NCBI GenBank assembly: GCA_002914845.1
Contig: JXTC01000003.1
Location: 3,748,875-3,812,874, forward strand
Direction: 5' to 3'
Source of the DNA: Trema orientale
Lineage: Eukaryota; Streptophyta; Magnoliopsida; Rosales; Cannabaceae
DNA: 64,000 nucleotides
A model generated the notes under the pieces. It saw only the letters and a list, made by a program, of their open reading frames with translations. It was not told the origin of the DNA and did not search any database. Below are positions 12,676 to 24,725 of the stretch, piece after piece. The translations under genes and the position numbers were made by a program. How positions within the stretch are numbered: position 1 is the stretch's first letter; the number at the start of each line of letters is the position of its first letter.

Positions 12676-13010
12676 TCAACCTAAGATTCCAGATGTTCTG
12701 TTAGCATTATTTGGCAGGGAGCAATCCAAAGCTTTGTTATAAGTCACTCCTATATATAGACATGGAAATTGGTTATGTATATCTTGTGAGAGATTGATCA
12801 TGATTTTCATTTTTTCGAGAACCTTATATCAAATGTGAGGTTTCTGTGATTAACTGGGATTTGTACTAAGACAAAGATTAGAGGTGAAAAGGGTATTTAT
12901 TTGGTCATTCGTGTGATTGCTATCTCTTGTTTTCTACTTTCGATTCTATATCAGTGGATGGAATACACAAGAAAGGTATTTGGCCTTGTACTAGGTGACT
13001 CTATTTATTC
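12676..13010 (+). other. LSD1 3' UTR
   Basis: The sequence after the stop is T-rich with AATAA-like words around 13035. It is likely transcribed as 3' UTR. The exact polyadenylation site cannot be read. Confidence 0.4.
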
Positions 13011-13039
13011 TAAGTTTATATTTCATTCGCTAAATTAAT

Positions 13040-13870
13040 AATAAGAAATCGACAAGAAATTCCATAAATATATTGGCATTAATTATATCACTCCTTAAAA
13101 TTTTGGCTTTCTGCGGTCCTTGTTGAAAATTCTCAGGCACTAGTCTACTAATTTCACTTTTTCACTAAAGAACAAGAGTAAATACATTAGTTATTGAAAG
13201 TTTCACTGGTACTTAGAAAATAAATCTTAACTACTTGTTCAAAATAACCCAGAAAATTTACGGAAAAAATTAGGTTCACACCTCAAAATTATGACGCATT
13301 TTATAAGAGCTTTTAAACATTTACTCTTCGATGAATTCACGAAAATTATTAAATTATACAAGCATCCCCTCCGCTAATTAAACTTGACAAAACTTTATTT
13401 TTTGACAATCTAATTTTTATTAAATGATGAACTATTTTCATTAAAGAAGCAAAACTGGTTCTTTAAATTAAAAACTTAACATAGTTTAATGGTGAAAATA
13501 TATTTTAACCTTTTAGTCACTGCACAAGTATATGAAGTGTCACTATAAATATTATCATTGCTCTATTAACATAATACAAGGAATCTGTGTGAGGAGCAAA
13601 CTCAATAGAAGTATTTAATAATTATTCTTATAGGTAAGTAATTGGGGAATTAAAGCAAACTCAACGTTTGTTTTTGACCTTCATCACCTCATTCTCTCAG
13701 AACTGCCGCCTTCGGCAGCCAGCCAGCCAGCCAATCATTTTAACTCTTTTTTTTTTTTTTTTTCTTTTTATTATCATATTGTTTTAAAATAATTTGATAG
13801 AATGTTTTTGGTGCATATATTTCTCATTTGCTTCGTCTGTTCGTCTGTTTCGATTAAATAAATTATTTTA
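13040..13870. other. Spacer between LSD1 and LPAT1
   Basis: AT-rich, with a short CAGC repeat near 13716 and a poly-T tract near 13748. No gene is seen. It presumably contains the LPAT1 promoter. Confidence 0.45.
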
Positions 13871-13879
13871 AGATATACC

Positions 13880-14001
13880 AATCCCATCTTCACTTCATAT
13901 TTTCCTCCTCTCCAAAATCGCCCATACCATACCATACCTTGACTCTCTCTCTCTCTCTCTCTCCTCATTGGAATTGATTGGCCAGACCTGACTTTCTCGT
14001 T
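13880..14001 (+). promoter_or_regulatory. Probable LPAT1 5' leader exon with CT repeat
   Basis: A pyrimidine-rich stretch with a (CT)n run at about 13940-13962 is followed by a consensus donor (CGTT|GTAAGTTTTT) after 14001. The matching acceptor TTTTCAG ends at 14438, ten bases before the LPAT1 start codon. CT-rich leaders with a leader intron are common in plant housekeeping genes. The transcription start is not determined. Confidence 0.5.
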
Positions 14002-14448
14002 GTAAGTTTTTCTCTCACTCGCACTTATCCAACTTTCACATTTTGAACCTCGCAATGCGAATTTTGCTTTGTGGGATAAATTCTTCGGATTTGAATTTTG
14101 TATAATTGTTGTAACCACATAAAAGTTTCAGAAAATTGAAACTGATTCCATATTTTAAAATCAAATTGACCTTTTTTTTTTTTTTGTTGCAAAATTAGAG
14201 ATACTGTATTTAAAATTTTAAATCGACGAAAGAGAAAAGAAAAAAAAAAAAAAAACATTTGTATCTTGAGATCTTCGATTTCTTTGAACATTAAGAGTCT
14301 ACCTTTAAACATGAATTTCTTTTAATTTATTTCTGCCCCAGTTTTAATGCAAACCATAGTTTTTATATATTTATTTATTTATTGTTATTTTGGTGTCAAG
14401 TAGAGCTTTTGAACTTGAGCACTTGTTTCTGTTTTCAGGGATGGAACT

Positions 14449-14669
14449 ATGTCTTTGTTGTGTGGTCATGGGACAATCTTGCCTTCTCGAAGGGTGCCCT
14501 TGCATATGTCTTTTAAATTCAAGTCACAACCAATGAAGCTTGACCTTTGCCATGGTCTTGGTTCACTTCAGTCTTTTCAGGTATGCCACATTTACAGTTT
14601 ATGAATATGGTATTGTTTTTCAGGAATGCTTTTGATCAGAATACTGAGGAAGCTTTTACTGTAAAAACA

Positions 14670-14710
<41 letters not shown>

Positions 14711-17700
14711 GCATATCGTTTCGTTTCTTATCATAAAAGAAAAACCCCTTTTGGGAAAACCCAAGTGAACAAGGACATAGTCTAGGCAAAAAAAGTAGTA
14801 CAAACAAAAACAAGATTTACAGGGTATGGATTTTTCTGACTTGAACTATTCAAACCCCTTCCATTTCTGTAATCCCATCTCGCTATAACCAACTAGGCAA
14901 AGAGATAAATGCGTGGTTTGTATTGTCTGTGATCGCTTTGTACTGGTGTTGCCATACTTTCACCTTTACTACGTATAAATGTCACGTTTTGAAATGTTTT
15001 TGTTATTTAAGTATGATTTATGTAGGAAACTTGGTGGGAAGAGTGAAAACTCTAATTTGATACTCAGAAGTGGAAAAAAAAAAAAAAAAAAAAATTCCCA
15101 AGATCTTGCTGACTCTGATTTGAATGATCAACTCCCGTTAGAGCACAATTGGGGAGAAACACATACCCACACAAACTATCATCCCGACTCAGTTTGTCTT
15201 AGGCCTTGTGTTCCATTTCTCGTGTGCACAACTTGTGACTGGTGATTCATTTTTATTCCACTGCGGCGGCTGTAAAATTTAACTTAAAAGTTCTCACCTG
15301 ATGCAGTTGTTTGCTTGCAAGGAACTCTATGTTGGTTCCTCTCCACAAAAAAGGCTCACTATGAGTTATTCAAGTTATTGTAAGTGAAGGCATCCTTAAT
15401 ATGTTATCTATCGTTCTTTTTGCTCCATTGCCACATGAATGACTTGTAATAAGCTGCCATGTGATTACATGTACTCTTATGAAGCTCTGTTTACTTTTTA
15501 CCTTTGACACGATGCAGCACTATTGATTGATGTGTTCCCATTTGCTTGCCTGGTATGAAGTAAGAACTACAACATACTACAAGATTGTGTGGATTGTGGA
15601 ATTATAACTGTCCTTTGCTGAAAATAATAGCTTTTAATGTGCTAACCTGTTTCAAAATTCTCATCATATTCATGATTGCTGCTGTGTGAACTGACACTTA
15701 TATGTGTGAATATAAAATCCGCAAGTGCACGGGTCGTGGACAAATAATAAAGTGATAAGTAGTATCGTCCCACGAGGATTGATTTTTCTCAAATTAAGTT
15801 AAGTCTTGTGGTTTTGGTAACCTAATTTTATCTAAGCGATTGATTAAGAGTGAAAAGTAAAGGAAATTAAACTAAGAAATTAACTAAGAAATTAACAAAG
15901 TAAAAAGTAGGAAGATGCGATTTCTAGTAATGGAAAAATTTATAATCAAAGTTTTTTAGTGTCTTGATTTTGATCTATTGTTCATATGTTCTTCCTATAT
16001 AGTGACTGTTAGCTAAATTCGTTCAATTCATTAATTAAGGGTTAAAATTATCTCATTACCTCTGAGTGTCAAATGAGATCCTATGCATAGATATTCAAGT
16101 TGATATTCCTATCTAACTTGTTTGCCTACACATTCATTAAGTACCTCTAAGTGATCATCTAAGTGCCATTGGCCTCCCGAACTCAACAGCAACAATGATA
16201 GTGTTTCTCAAGTCCAATAAACGAATTAATCTCTTCCGAGCATTAAATTCATAAATTTAAATCAACTAATTTATTTCCCAACAAATTAGAAGCATTAGGC
16301 ATAGAGAAAGACAAATGAATTGAAATGAAACTTCATTAATAATTAGCTGAAAAATCCAGACATATTGCAAGTAGAGCTACATCAAGCCCTAGAATACAAG
16401 TTTAGCCAAGCATAGATAAATCCATAACAAAAATCATAAAGAAATTCATAATTATCAACATGTTCAAAAACAATATCACAAATATAAATTTCAAACAAGA
16501 TACGAGAAGGGGCAAGAAGAAACTAGTGCAGAAAAATGGTCTTTAAACCTTCAAGTCTTTAAGCTTCTTCTCCAAATTGCGCAGCTGCGCGAGTGCCTCT
16601 GGAGAAATAACTTCTGAGGACTCAGCCCTTTGCGCGGTCACGCCATTGACGTCTGGTGAGGTTGCATTTGGCTGCAAATTTCTCCCATTTTTGCACCTTT
16701 TTTCTTTTCTCCGTTTCCTACAACATACTCACAAAAACCATAAAAAATAACAGAACATGTTTGAGGTTTTCACAACTATTTAAGCTCAAGGTACCTGATT
16801 TGTGAGTAAAATGCTCACTTATCAATTGCTGTTCTGGTCCCACGTCCATTTATAGTACAGTCATATAGATGATGAATATTAGTTGTGACCCTGGCTGAAG
16901 TGCTTCTACTGAAAGTTTCTTTTTTCTGACCATAGCATGAGGGTGAAAGTCATTTGTAATTTATGTCTCCAGTGCCAGGGGTAAGCAACAAGAATATCAG
17001 CACCTGATAAGTTTGATAGAATATGCTTAATCCAAGAAGCACTAATAATGAAATTACGATAAATTTGGTTAGTTAAAGAAACAGATATAAGTTTAGTATC
17101 TCTTTACTGAAAAGATAGGTGATTTAAAGTAATACCAATGCGTCTCTGCCAAAAAATAGTAAAAATACCATAATTTCATTCCTAAATATACTAAAATGTT
17201 GTTGTTACTTTCTTATTTTGAGTTATTTATTTTATGTCCATAAAGTGGTCAAATATGCTCAAGTGTAATTGTAAGTTTCGTTAACTTTGATTTTCTCTTT
17301 TATTACTCTTAACAAGTTTCTAATTATACTAATATTATTATTCTCCTTTTCTGCTACAGCTGCTCACGATTCCTGTTTGTGCATTCCAAGGAAGCATGGC
17401 ATTGTATTGCGGTGCTATTCTGATAAACAGTTGAACTTTAACATACCCCATTATGAAGTGAAAATGCAAAACAAGGATATGATCGCCAGATGTGTAGTTG
17501 TGAGATCTGAACTTACTGGAACTGGCACTCCTGAGGCCGCATTCCCATTAACAGGTCACTCTGATAACTTTCTTTTGTTACCATTTCCTTTCTATAATCT
17601 GTAATCTGGTTCTCTTCTGTTTTCTTATTGATATTTTCTTAAAATGCAGAACTAAGTCTGGGCTCAAAAGTGAGAGGCATTTGCTTTTATGCTGTTACTG

Positions 17701-18996
17701 CTGTTGTCGCAATTTTTCTGTTTGTGCTGATGGTGGTTGAGCATCCTTTTGTACTCCTTCTGGATCGACACCGTAGAAAAGCTCATCACTTTATTGCTAA
17801 AATGTGGGCAAGTTTAACTGTCGGTCCATTTTTCAAGATTAAGTTTGAGGGATTGGAGAATTTGCCTCCGCCAGACACTCCAGCCGTATATGTCTCCAAC
17901 CACCAGAGCTTTCTAGACATATATACTCTTCTCACTCTTGGGAGACCCTTTAAGTTCATCAGCAAGACCAGCGTATTTCTCTTTCCTATTATTGGATGGG
18001 CCATGTTTCTGTTGGGTGTAATTCCTTTAAAGCGCAATGACAGCAAAAGTCAGTTGGTATTTCTTTTCCTTCTGATCCTAGTTGATAATAATGAGTGGCC
18101 GTGTAGTAGACTCTCCTTCTTTTTCATTATGATTTATAGAGTTACTTGAATTGAATTCTGTTGGCCTTTTGCCTGTAGGACTGTCTCAAGCATTGCATGG
18201 ATCTTATAAAGAAGGGGGCTTCTGTATTTTTCTTCCCAGAAGGAACACGGAGTAAAGATGGAAAACCAGGTGCTTTTAAGGTGAGATTTTTGTGGATTCA
18301 TATGAACCAGCGATGGTAAATGTCAGCTGGTTTTGGTTGCTGATAATTGAGAACCGTGAAACTACAAGGAAGAAATTTGGTTACTTAGTATTTTCTAGAA
18401 CCAAATAGAGCCTAGTTTAAAAATTTTCATCATTAAAAGCATTCAGATTGTTGGGTTGACAATGCGCAACTATTTCCATTGATATTTTGTAGTTTTTCTT
18501 TGACCCTTGAAGGAGACAATAGAAGTGTTCATAGAACTAGAGACAAAAATTTTAATGTGATGAGCATTTGGCTGTCTATAATCACTCAAAGGGTCATCTT
18601 CTGTGTCTGTTAACTACTTTTTGGGACTTCTGAATAATCTGAAGAGATGATACTTTTTGCATCTGTTCTATTTCTCTCTCCCCTCTTCTTTTTCTTCTCT
18701 TATGAGAAGAGGGTGTACTGATTTTGAGATTCTTGCTGAGTTTCTGAATTTGATTTTCTTCTATTGATGTTGACATTCAGAAAGGCGCCTTCAGCATAGC
18801 AGCCAAAACCAAAGTGCCAGTAGTGCCTATTACCCTTATAGGAACCGGTAAACTTATGCCCGCGGGAATGGAGGGTATTTTGAATACTGGATATATTGAA
18901 GTCATTATTCATAAGCCCATAGAAGGAAGCAATCCGCAACTACTGTGCGATGAAAGTAGAAACATAATTGCAGAGGGCCTCAATCGTCGAGGCTGA
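14449..18996 (+). CDS. LPAT1: Plastid 1-acyl-sn-glycerol-3-phosphate acyltransferase
   Basis: Six coding exons: 14449-14580, 15307-15379, 17360-17554, 17650-18056, 18179-18280 and 18781-18996 (1125 nt, 374 aa). The enzyme acylates lysophosphatidic acid at sn-2 to make phosphatidic acid in the plastid glycerolipid pathway. Residues 1 to roughly 75 are Ser/Leu/Lys/Arg-rich with few acids, as expected for a transit peptide. A hydrophobic helix spans about 143-170. The catalytic HX4D motif is at H218-D223 (NHQSFLD), and the glycerophosphate-binding FPEGTR is at 288-293. The core FKFISKT and GVIPLKR segments match the plastid clade. The start is the ATG at 14449; an ATG eight bases earlier is out of frame and stops after 31 codons. 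Length is close to Arabidopsis LPAT1 (about 356 aa). Intron 2 is long (about 2 kb) because of a retroelement fossil. Confidence 0.95.
14671..14709. repeat. (AAT)n microsatellite in LPAT1 intron 1
   Basis: An uninterrupted run of about 13 ATA/AAT units. Opposite-strand open frames across it (poly-Asn, poly-Ile) are artefacts of the repeat. Confidence 0.9.
15703..16824 (-). mobile_element. LTR-retroelement fossil, possible solo LTR, in LPAT1 intron 2
   Basis: A block of about 1.1 kb inside intron 2. Its left end carries AAAATCCGCAAGTGCACGGG and GTATCGTCCCACGAGGATTG, words I recognise from plant LTR-type repeats. It ends GTAAAATGCTCACTTATCA, so in reverse it begins TGATAAGTGAGC. It resembles in general plan the 37.15-38.65 kb element. 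No coding domains are seen. Orientation and exact ends are inferred, and no target duplication was confirmed. It is a relic of unknown age. Confidence 0.45.
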
Positions 18997-19490
18997 GATA
19001 TTCAGTCCTGCCTCTTTTTTTTTTTCTGTTAGGTCTGCAAGACTTTATGCATAATTTCTGTGGTCTGGATTGAAGAAATTGACCTCAAGGTGCACACTGT
19101 TCTCAATATGGCTAATTTTTTGCTGCAGTTTGGGCTTGCATCGTAAAATGGATAATGAACATGAAAAAAAAGGGCTACTATTCTTCATTGGTCATCTTGT
19201 AACCTGGCTTTAGGCTTGCGGCTTTTTCACATAATTAATTGACTGTCTATATAAATCTAAGTCTATAAATCTTATGCAATCTATTAGAAGCCTCATCTTT
19301 TGTTTCTCTCCTTTGTTGTTATCAATGAGATTCTGGTTTTTGTTCCAAAGTTTTGATGATCATTCCATATGTATTGCCTTCTGCAGTTTCAGATTGGGAA
19401 TGACTGAAGTAACACATCTAAACATGTCAAAACCCGTCGAGCATTTCTCAGTCTTATTGACGGAGCTACAATATCTACTTAAATAATTTA
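18997..19490 (+). other. LPAT1 3' UTR and flank
   Basis: T-rich sequence without coding signal after the LPAT1 stop, consistent with a 3' UTR. The polyadenylation site is not determinable. Confidence 0.4.
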
Positions 19491-19952
19491 TGAAATATCC
19501 AATGGCTAAGGGAGCAATGGCTTATTTCTCTCTCTACACATGGCATCAATGGTGGTTCAATTAGTTACTGGTTGACTGGCCTGTTTCTTTTTCGAGTAAA
19601 AGAATCTTGCTGCCGCCATGGAAGTTTTCGGTAGAGTTTTTTGTTGAAAATGCTAACACACGAAGTTAAATTATTAATATTCATTTAAGATTACTGTAGA
19701 ATATTGTCAACTACAGAGGGTTAATATGCATGGTTCACCAATTTATGCCGAGATATGGTATTCTTTATAATGTTACTAATCCTTCTTAAGAAATGTCATA
19801 AATTTTGGTTAAATTAGACTTGAAAAAGGAATAGCTTGACGTTGTCTCTTTTGTTCAATTTGCAAAAGTCAGTGCACAATTCTTATTCGGTGGATTTCGA
19901 TTGAGACTACTTCCATGATACATCCCCATGGGAAAGGTCAACAAAATTCTTT

Positions 19953-20082
19953 CCTTTTGCTTGGCTAATAGGGAATCCATTCTGAGATGTTGATTTCATC
20001 CAGTCTGCTTTTACTTGCCTTTTGCTTGGCTAATAGGGAATCCATTCTGAGATGTTGATTTCATCCAGTCTGCTTTTACTTG
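19953..20082. repeat. Perfect 65-bp tandem duplication
   Basis: Units 19953-20017 and 20018-20082 appear identical, each beginning CCTTTTGCTTGGCTAATAGG and ending GCTTTTACTTG. It lies in the convergent spacer between LPAT1 and the DnaJ-like gene. Perfect identity means a very recent duplication or an assembly artefact. Confidence 0.9.
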
Positions 20083-20650
20083 ATTCTTTTCAGAATATGA
20101 AAACTGCATGTAAAATAATTTAAGATGTAATTATAGAAGTACTACTTTTGCATCTATGATTGTTGCAGCGATAATAAAAGTCCTTGACTATTTGAGATGG
20201 GGGGAAAACAAGAAAATTAAGGTATGTATTAATGCTTGCCTTGGCCAGTGACAATGTTATTCAACAGCAGCAGTGAATTATGGAACGTTTTTTCCTTTTG
20301 TAAAATGTATTTAACTATCATGTTATGTCAATACTAGAGAAAAACCTAGATTGTAAGTATTTTCACATTAAAGATACCCAAAAAAAAAAAAAAAAATCAA
20401 TGAAATCATCGGTATTTATTTCTTTTAGTTTCAACCAGTTCGCAATATCATGAGACGACTATAAGCTAAAAGTCTGCCATTACTGTCTTTACTTCAGGAC
20501 ACCAGTTTTTACGGGTAACCAAGGAAAGTTAAGTTTGCATATTGATAATATAACAAGTATGAAGCTCTTTCTACATTTGCACTATACAAAGATTGGCTAC
20601 TGTAACAAAAATTTTGGAACATGTTCATTTCAGGTTTTCATAAAGATTAA
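20083..20650. other. Convergent intergenic spacer
   Basis: AT-rich and without a gene. It probably includes the 3' UTR of the minus-strand DnaJ-like gene, whose stop is at 20655. A poly-A tract lies near 20381. Confidence 0.4.
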
Positions 20651-20654
20651 TAGA

Positions 20655-23002
20655 TTATTGTTCATAAAAATCTGCTACACTGCGACGTTTCTGGTCACTT
20701 ACAAATCCACTGTGATCTTGGGTGTGAATAGCATCTCTCTTCATGAAATGAAAGCCCATTATGTACCTATACTCTCCGGTTCCAAGGCAGCGGGGGCAGT
20801 AGCCAAGACCACTTCCGCCACAAGTCTTACACCTGCAAGATTGATTAAAGGAAGTTGGTTTGGAGTGTCAATAATTGGGTGGAATTCTGAGTATGCTTCC
20901 AAAAGAAGACAATTATGAGAGTTCAATACATCACCATTTTGGCCATTCCCCCTTAGGGAGCATCTCTAAGTGAGTACAGTTTGTCCTCCCTGCCATATAA
21001 TAACATGGTTGAGAGACGAAAAAATTGAGAGGGGAACTTCCCATGGATGCTCTTTTGAACAACATCTGGATAACTCTCAACATAGATCAGCAATACTGAA
21101 TCCTGAGTCTAAAAGAAGATGATCAAATGATGCAACATGACTGAACGTCTGAACCTAACAAACTAGTGTATCTCAAATACTAAAAGTCCAAAAAACTTCT
21201 GGATTAGACCTTGGTTTCAACCTATACAGAAATAGTCAGAATGAAAATCAATAGGTGTAAAGGGTCAACATTGTTCTTTACGTGAAATTGATGTGGACTA
21301 ACTTGGTATTGGATTAAAAAGAAAACTGAGATATTAAAAGCATTTTGTGGGAATATATAGTTGTCAATTTTTGAAGTTAGACTGTGAAACCTAGTTTGGT
21401 TCCATATTATGAAAAGGCATGACAAGACTATTATTAACTTTTGTAGAAATTTGGATATGACGTGTAACTGTAAGTAAAGCCATCCTAACTGGTTTCCAAA
21501 AGTTTCTTAATTGATTCGAATGATTAAACATCCATTTCTCTATGTAAGTTCAGAATCTTAAAAAGGACTCGATTTAATTTGAAGTAAATCGGTTTGCTAT
21601 CATCAATTAGTATCATTGTTTAATCATCAGAGGCATGTCTCTAGATCTCCAGGTGCAAACGTAGATGAGTACGGCAAAGTAATAAGTTTGATCACTGTTA
21701 AGCTTTGCAACATAATAAGTTTGAGAATGAGGGGTAAAAGTAGATGAGACCTTTTCCGCGACAAGTGTGGCAATCAGTCCTTCCACTCCCCATGCAGACT
21801 ACACAAGGTGGATCTGGTTTTTTCTTTTCTTCTTTCTGAACATTTGACTGCCAAAGAAAAGAAGTTAGTAGTAAGAAACCCTTCCCAGTAATTGCTACAT
21901 TCAATGGTGGTGGAGATAAGAATAATTCCTAAAACCAAGCAAAAATCAAGGTAACATTTTGAGATATTACGAAAATCCTAGTGCTGGGAGATTCATATGT
22001 AGATGCAATACTCATAAGAGACGAGAAATATTGGAGGAAGCCACATGCGTATTAGTACATAACAAGAGTGCTTCATAAAAAATAGGACGTATATTTTTGG
22101 AGATAAAATTTAGTACAGGATAGGCGTTAAATCAGGTCAGTTGACCTTAATAATAATTACGGGGGGTGGGGGGTGATGGACGTGGATGGGGGCATGTATT
22201 TTGGAAACATAGGCATGGTACAGGCTTATAGCCGTTCGATGACTACATCAATATCAGAGCTGAAAACATAAAAGAATATAATGACGAAGTTAGAACTTAG
22301 GAATGTTAATGGGACTTAACCCAAATGAGTCATACACGTTGGTACAATACAGTGTGAAAAAAGTGTTCACTTTGTATAAGCTTTCCTGGTATTTAGGTCA
22401 ATATCTCAAGGATATTACAGGTTTGCCAAAAGAGGGATACATGGAAAGCTCCCATTTATGACTAAATCTTGGGATAGTAATCCAATATCCATATCATGCT
22501 CTAGATCTTATTTGATAACTAAGAATTTGTTTGAGCACATTGCGTGTCTTAAGTGGCTTAAACTTTCTGCAGAGTTTACTAAGAGTTCAAGTAGCATTAA
22601 TATAAGTCAGCTTTTAAAACTTTACATATCTAAATGAATGCCTGTATATAGAAATGCTAAAATTCAATAAGGTACTCTTGAAATGCTAAAAATTTAAAAT
22701 TTATTAAGCTTATAATTACTTTATCATTTTCTAAGGATCCAAACAAAGAGTAATTTAAAAAGAAAAAGACAAAAGAACAAAGAACACATGGGAAACATAA
22801 TCAACTGACATAAACCAACCTTGTAGAGAACACAAGAAGGAGGTCAACTTGCCTCTGTACGAACGACCCAAGAGGGCTTAGTAAATGAAAGACGGGGTGT
22901 GGGGTTTGTATTTCGTGGATGAGGTACTGGGGGCCCATTCAAACTCGTGGCTTCAAATCGAACTGCTGGGGACAAGCTCAGCACTCTTACTGTCATGATC
23001 AT
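20655..23002 (-). CDS. DnaJ-type cysteine-rich zinc-finger protein, probably plastid
   Basis: Four coding exons, read leftward: 23002-22853, 21847-21751, 20989-20935 and 20832-20655 (480 nt, 159 aa). Residues 1-50 are rich in Ser, Arg and Pro with few acids, resembling a chloroplast transit peptide. Four CxxC pairs follow in the CxxCxGxG style of DnaJ proteins: C65/C68 (CVVCMGSG), C76/C79 (CHTCRGKG), C102/C105 (CKTCGGSG) and C113/C116 (CPRCLGTG). An extra Cys87 and LPKGEWPKW lie between. There is no J domain. Members of this superfamily (BSD2- and PSA2-like) act as plastid folding or thiol/disulphide factors. I do not recognise the exact orthologue, so the role is inferred. The first coding intron starts GC (GAG|GCAAGT) instead of GT; this is the only junction I found that keeps the frame. 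A leader exon (about 24300-24034) precedes, with an upstream ORF that overlaps the start codon. Confidence 0.85.
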
Positions 23003-24153
23003 TGGACGCCTTCCTACCAGGGCAGTGAAGGTATGAAACCTCAAACGGACTGTGCTAAAGGCGCAAAAAAGGGTCATACAATCTTGTTAAGAGTTTTCCA
23101 AGAAGAAATGGGAAATTAGGAACAGGGGTTTGGACAAATTGTTGTCGATGGACCTAACATCAGCAGTCTTATTATTATTATTATTATTTGGAAAAAAAAA
23201 ATAACAGAGTAGTAGTGGTAGGCTTAATAATCCTTGTGCCCTTTCTTTCTTTTATAGATCATAGTAAATACTATCTACATGATAATGTGAGTTAATTTAT
23301 GCAAGAGGAAAACACTAGTTATGTACAGAAAGAAATTGGTAATAAAGTAATACTACAGTAACTGAGAACAGAACAAAAGTTAATATTTTGGATTGGGATC
23401 TAAATTTTGAAGCTAAACAAACTCATCACAGAAAGACATTGTGCATAAGTAACTTAGAATATGGCAATACACTTCTAGATATCGTGTGACTCTTATATAC
23501 AACATATATAGAAGTACCGAATGAGTGGATAAATAGGAATCAAAATACGCCGAATCAATCATGTCGTGATCTTCACATAAATGTAAATTAACGGACGCTT
23601 ACCTAGCTTTTAGGCTTCAGGACTGTATATGAGCTTTCCGGAGCTAAGTCACTTCCTCTAAACTTAAAAGGCAACATGAATCAGTTAGAATTAAGAACCA
23701 TTTACCTTCCCAAGAAGAACCATCCTATAACCTCGGAGGATTTTTATCGAACATCTAGCATGCGAATTTTCTTTATAAGTAGCTAAAAACCAAGTAAAGA
23801 TATTCACCGAGTAGCTAAACAAAAAACCCAGATGGGGGTAACTAAGTTCACTTGACTGACACTAAATCCGGCTTAGACCATCACAAGAGGCCACCGTAAA
23901 CCATGACGACACAACACTCAAGCTCGTTTACCAACTTCACTTTATTAACACCATAACAAGTATTTGAAGTTTTGAAATTAGCAACACACGCACGAAAATG
24001 AAAGAAAATATAAATAAATAAAAGCACCATTACCGGATGGTAGTCGCGGCGGTGTGCAGCAAGTGGCTGGCGGTGGCTCAAGTAAGCCTTGGTAAGCTTG
24101 GGTTCTTGAGTTTTAGCTCTAGTGGTTTTCAGAATACAAAATTTTCGGCTCAA
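22999..24153 (-). promoter_or_regulatory. Spliced upstream ORF overlapping the DnaJ-like start (ATGA)
   Basis: The leader exon contains an ATG at 24153 that opens 40 codons (beginning MSRKFCILK) to the donor CCG|GTAATG at 24034. Splicing to the acceptor at 23014 adds four codons and a TGA at 23001-22999. That stop overlaps the main ATG (23002-23000) as ATGA. If the transcript starts upstream of 24153, ribosomes would translate a 44-residue peptide and could re-initiate on the main frame. The splice sites are predicted, not proven. Confidence 0.5.
23170..23191. repeat. (ATT)n microsatellite
   Basis: Short run of ATT units in the leader intron of the DnaJ-like gene. Confidence 0.8.
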
Positions 24154-24486
24154 AATGTTCGGAGGGGATTTTTTGGAGGAGGAAGAGATTGAGCTTGGGA
24201 TACGTGGCTGACTGTGGTAGAGAGTAGACTAATGAGCTTCGGGTATCAAGAGGAGCAACACACTCATTGTCGATAAATACTAAATAGCACTCCCTTGTTT
24301 TGCACTCTTCCATCTCCACTTATATTAATTAATTGATGATGAGCACTAATTTAGATTGTTGTAATATTAAAATGTGAGATATTTGGGGCCATTATCAAAA
24401 TTTTGATAATCTTTTATATGTTATGAAAAAATGGAGAAGGTATAAATCATTTATAAAATTAATATTTTTATTTAATAAAAGCCTTA

Positions 24487-24725
24487 GAATTCTAAATTTG
24501 CCCCTACCAAAAAAAAAAAAAAAAAAAAACACCCTCAGTCGAACACGGTCATGCTCTGTCGAACACGAATTCTGAATTTGCCTCCCCTCCTTAAAAGAAA
24601 GAAAGAAAACAAAAAAAACTCAAGCACAGTTGAGCTCGATCAAACACTTATGCTCAACCAAAGCTCGGTCAAACACCCTCAGTCGAGCACTGTCGAATAC
24701 CCCTTTCGAGCAAGTCTAGCGCTGG
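24487..24725. repeat. Imperfect direct repeat with CCCTCAGTCGA(A/G)CAC words
   Basis: ACACCCTCAGTCGAACAC (24529) recurs as ACACCCTCAGTCGAGCAC (24673). Related words GTCGAACAC, GTCAAACAC and ATCAAACAC lie between them. TTCTAAATTTGCCCC (about 24488) recurs as TTCTGAATTTGCCTCC (about 24570). This is a local cluster of diverged short repeats about 200 bp upstream of the minus-strand DnaJ-like gene. Confidence 0.6.

Noticed and set aside
14547-14813. Poly-Asn and poly-Ile open frames on both strands
   Set aside because: Translations of the AAT microsatellite in LPAT1 intron 1.
24119-24319. 66-codon minus-strand frame starting MEMEECKTRE
   Set aside because: It is in the leader region of the DnaJ-like gene, in a different frame, and shows no homology I recognise. 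It may be a second upstream ORF at most.
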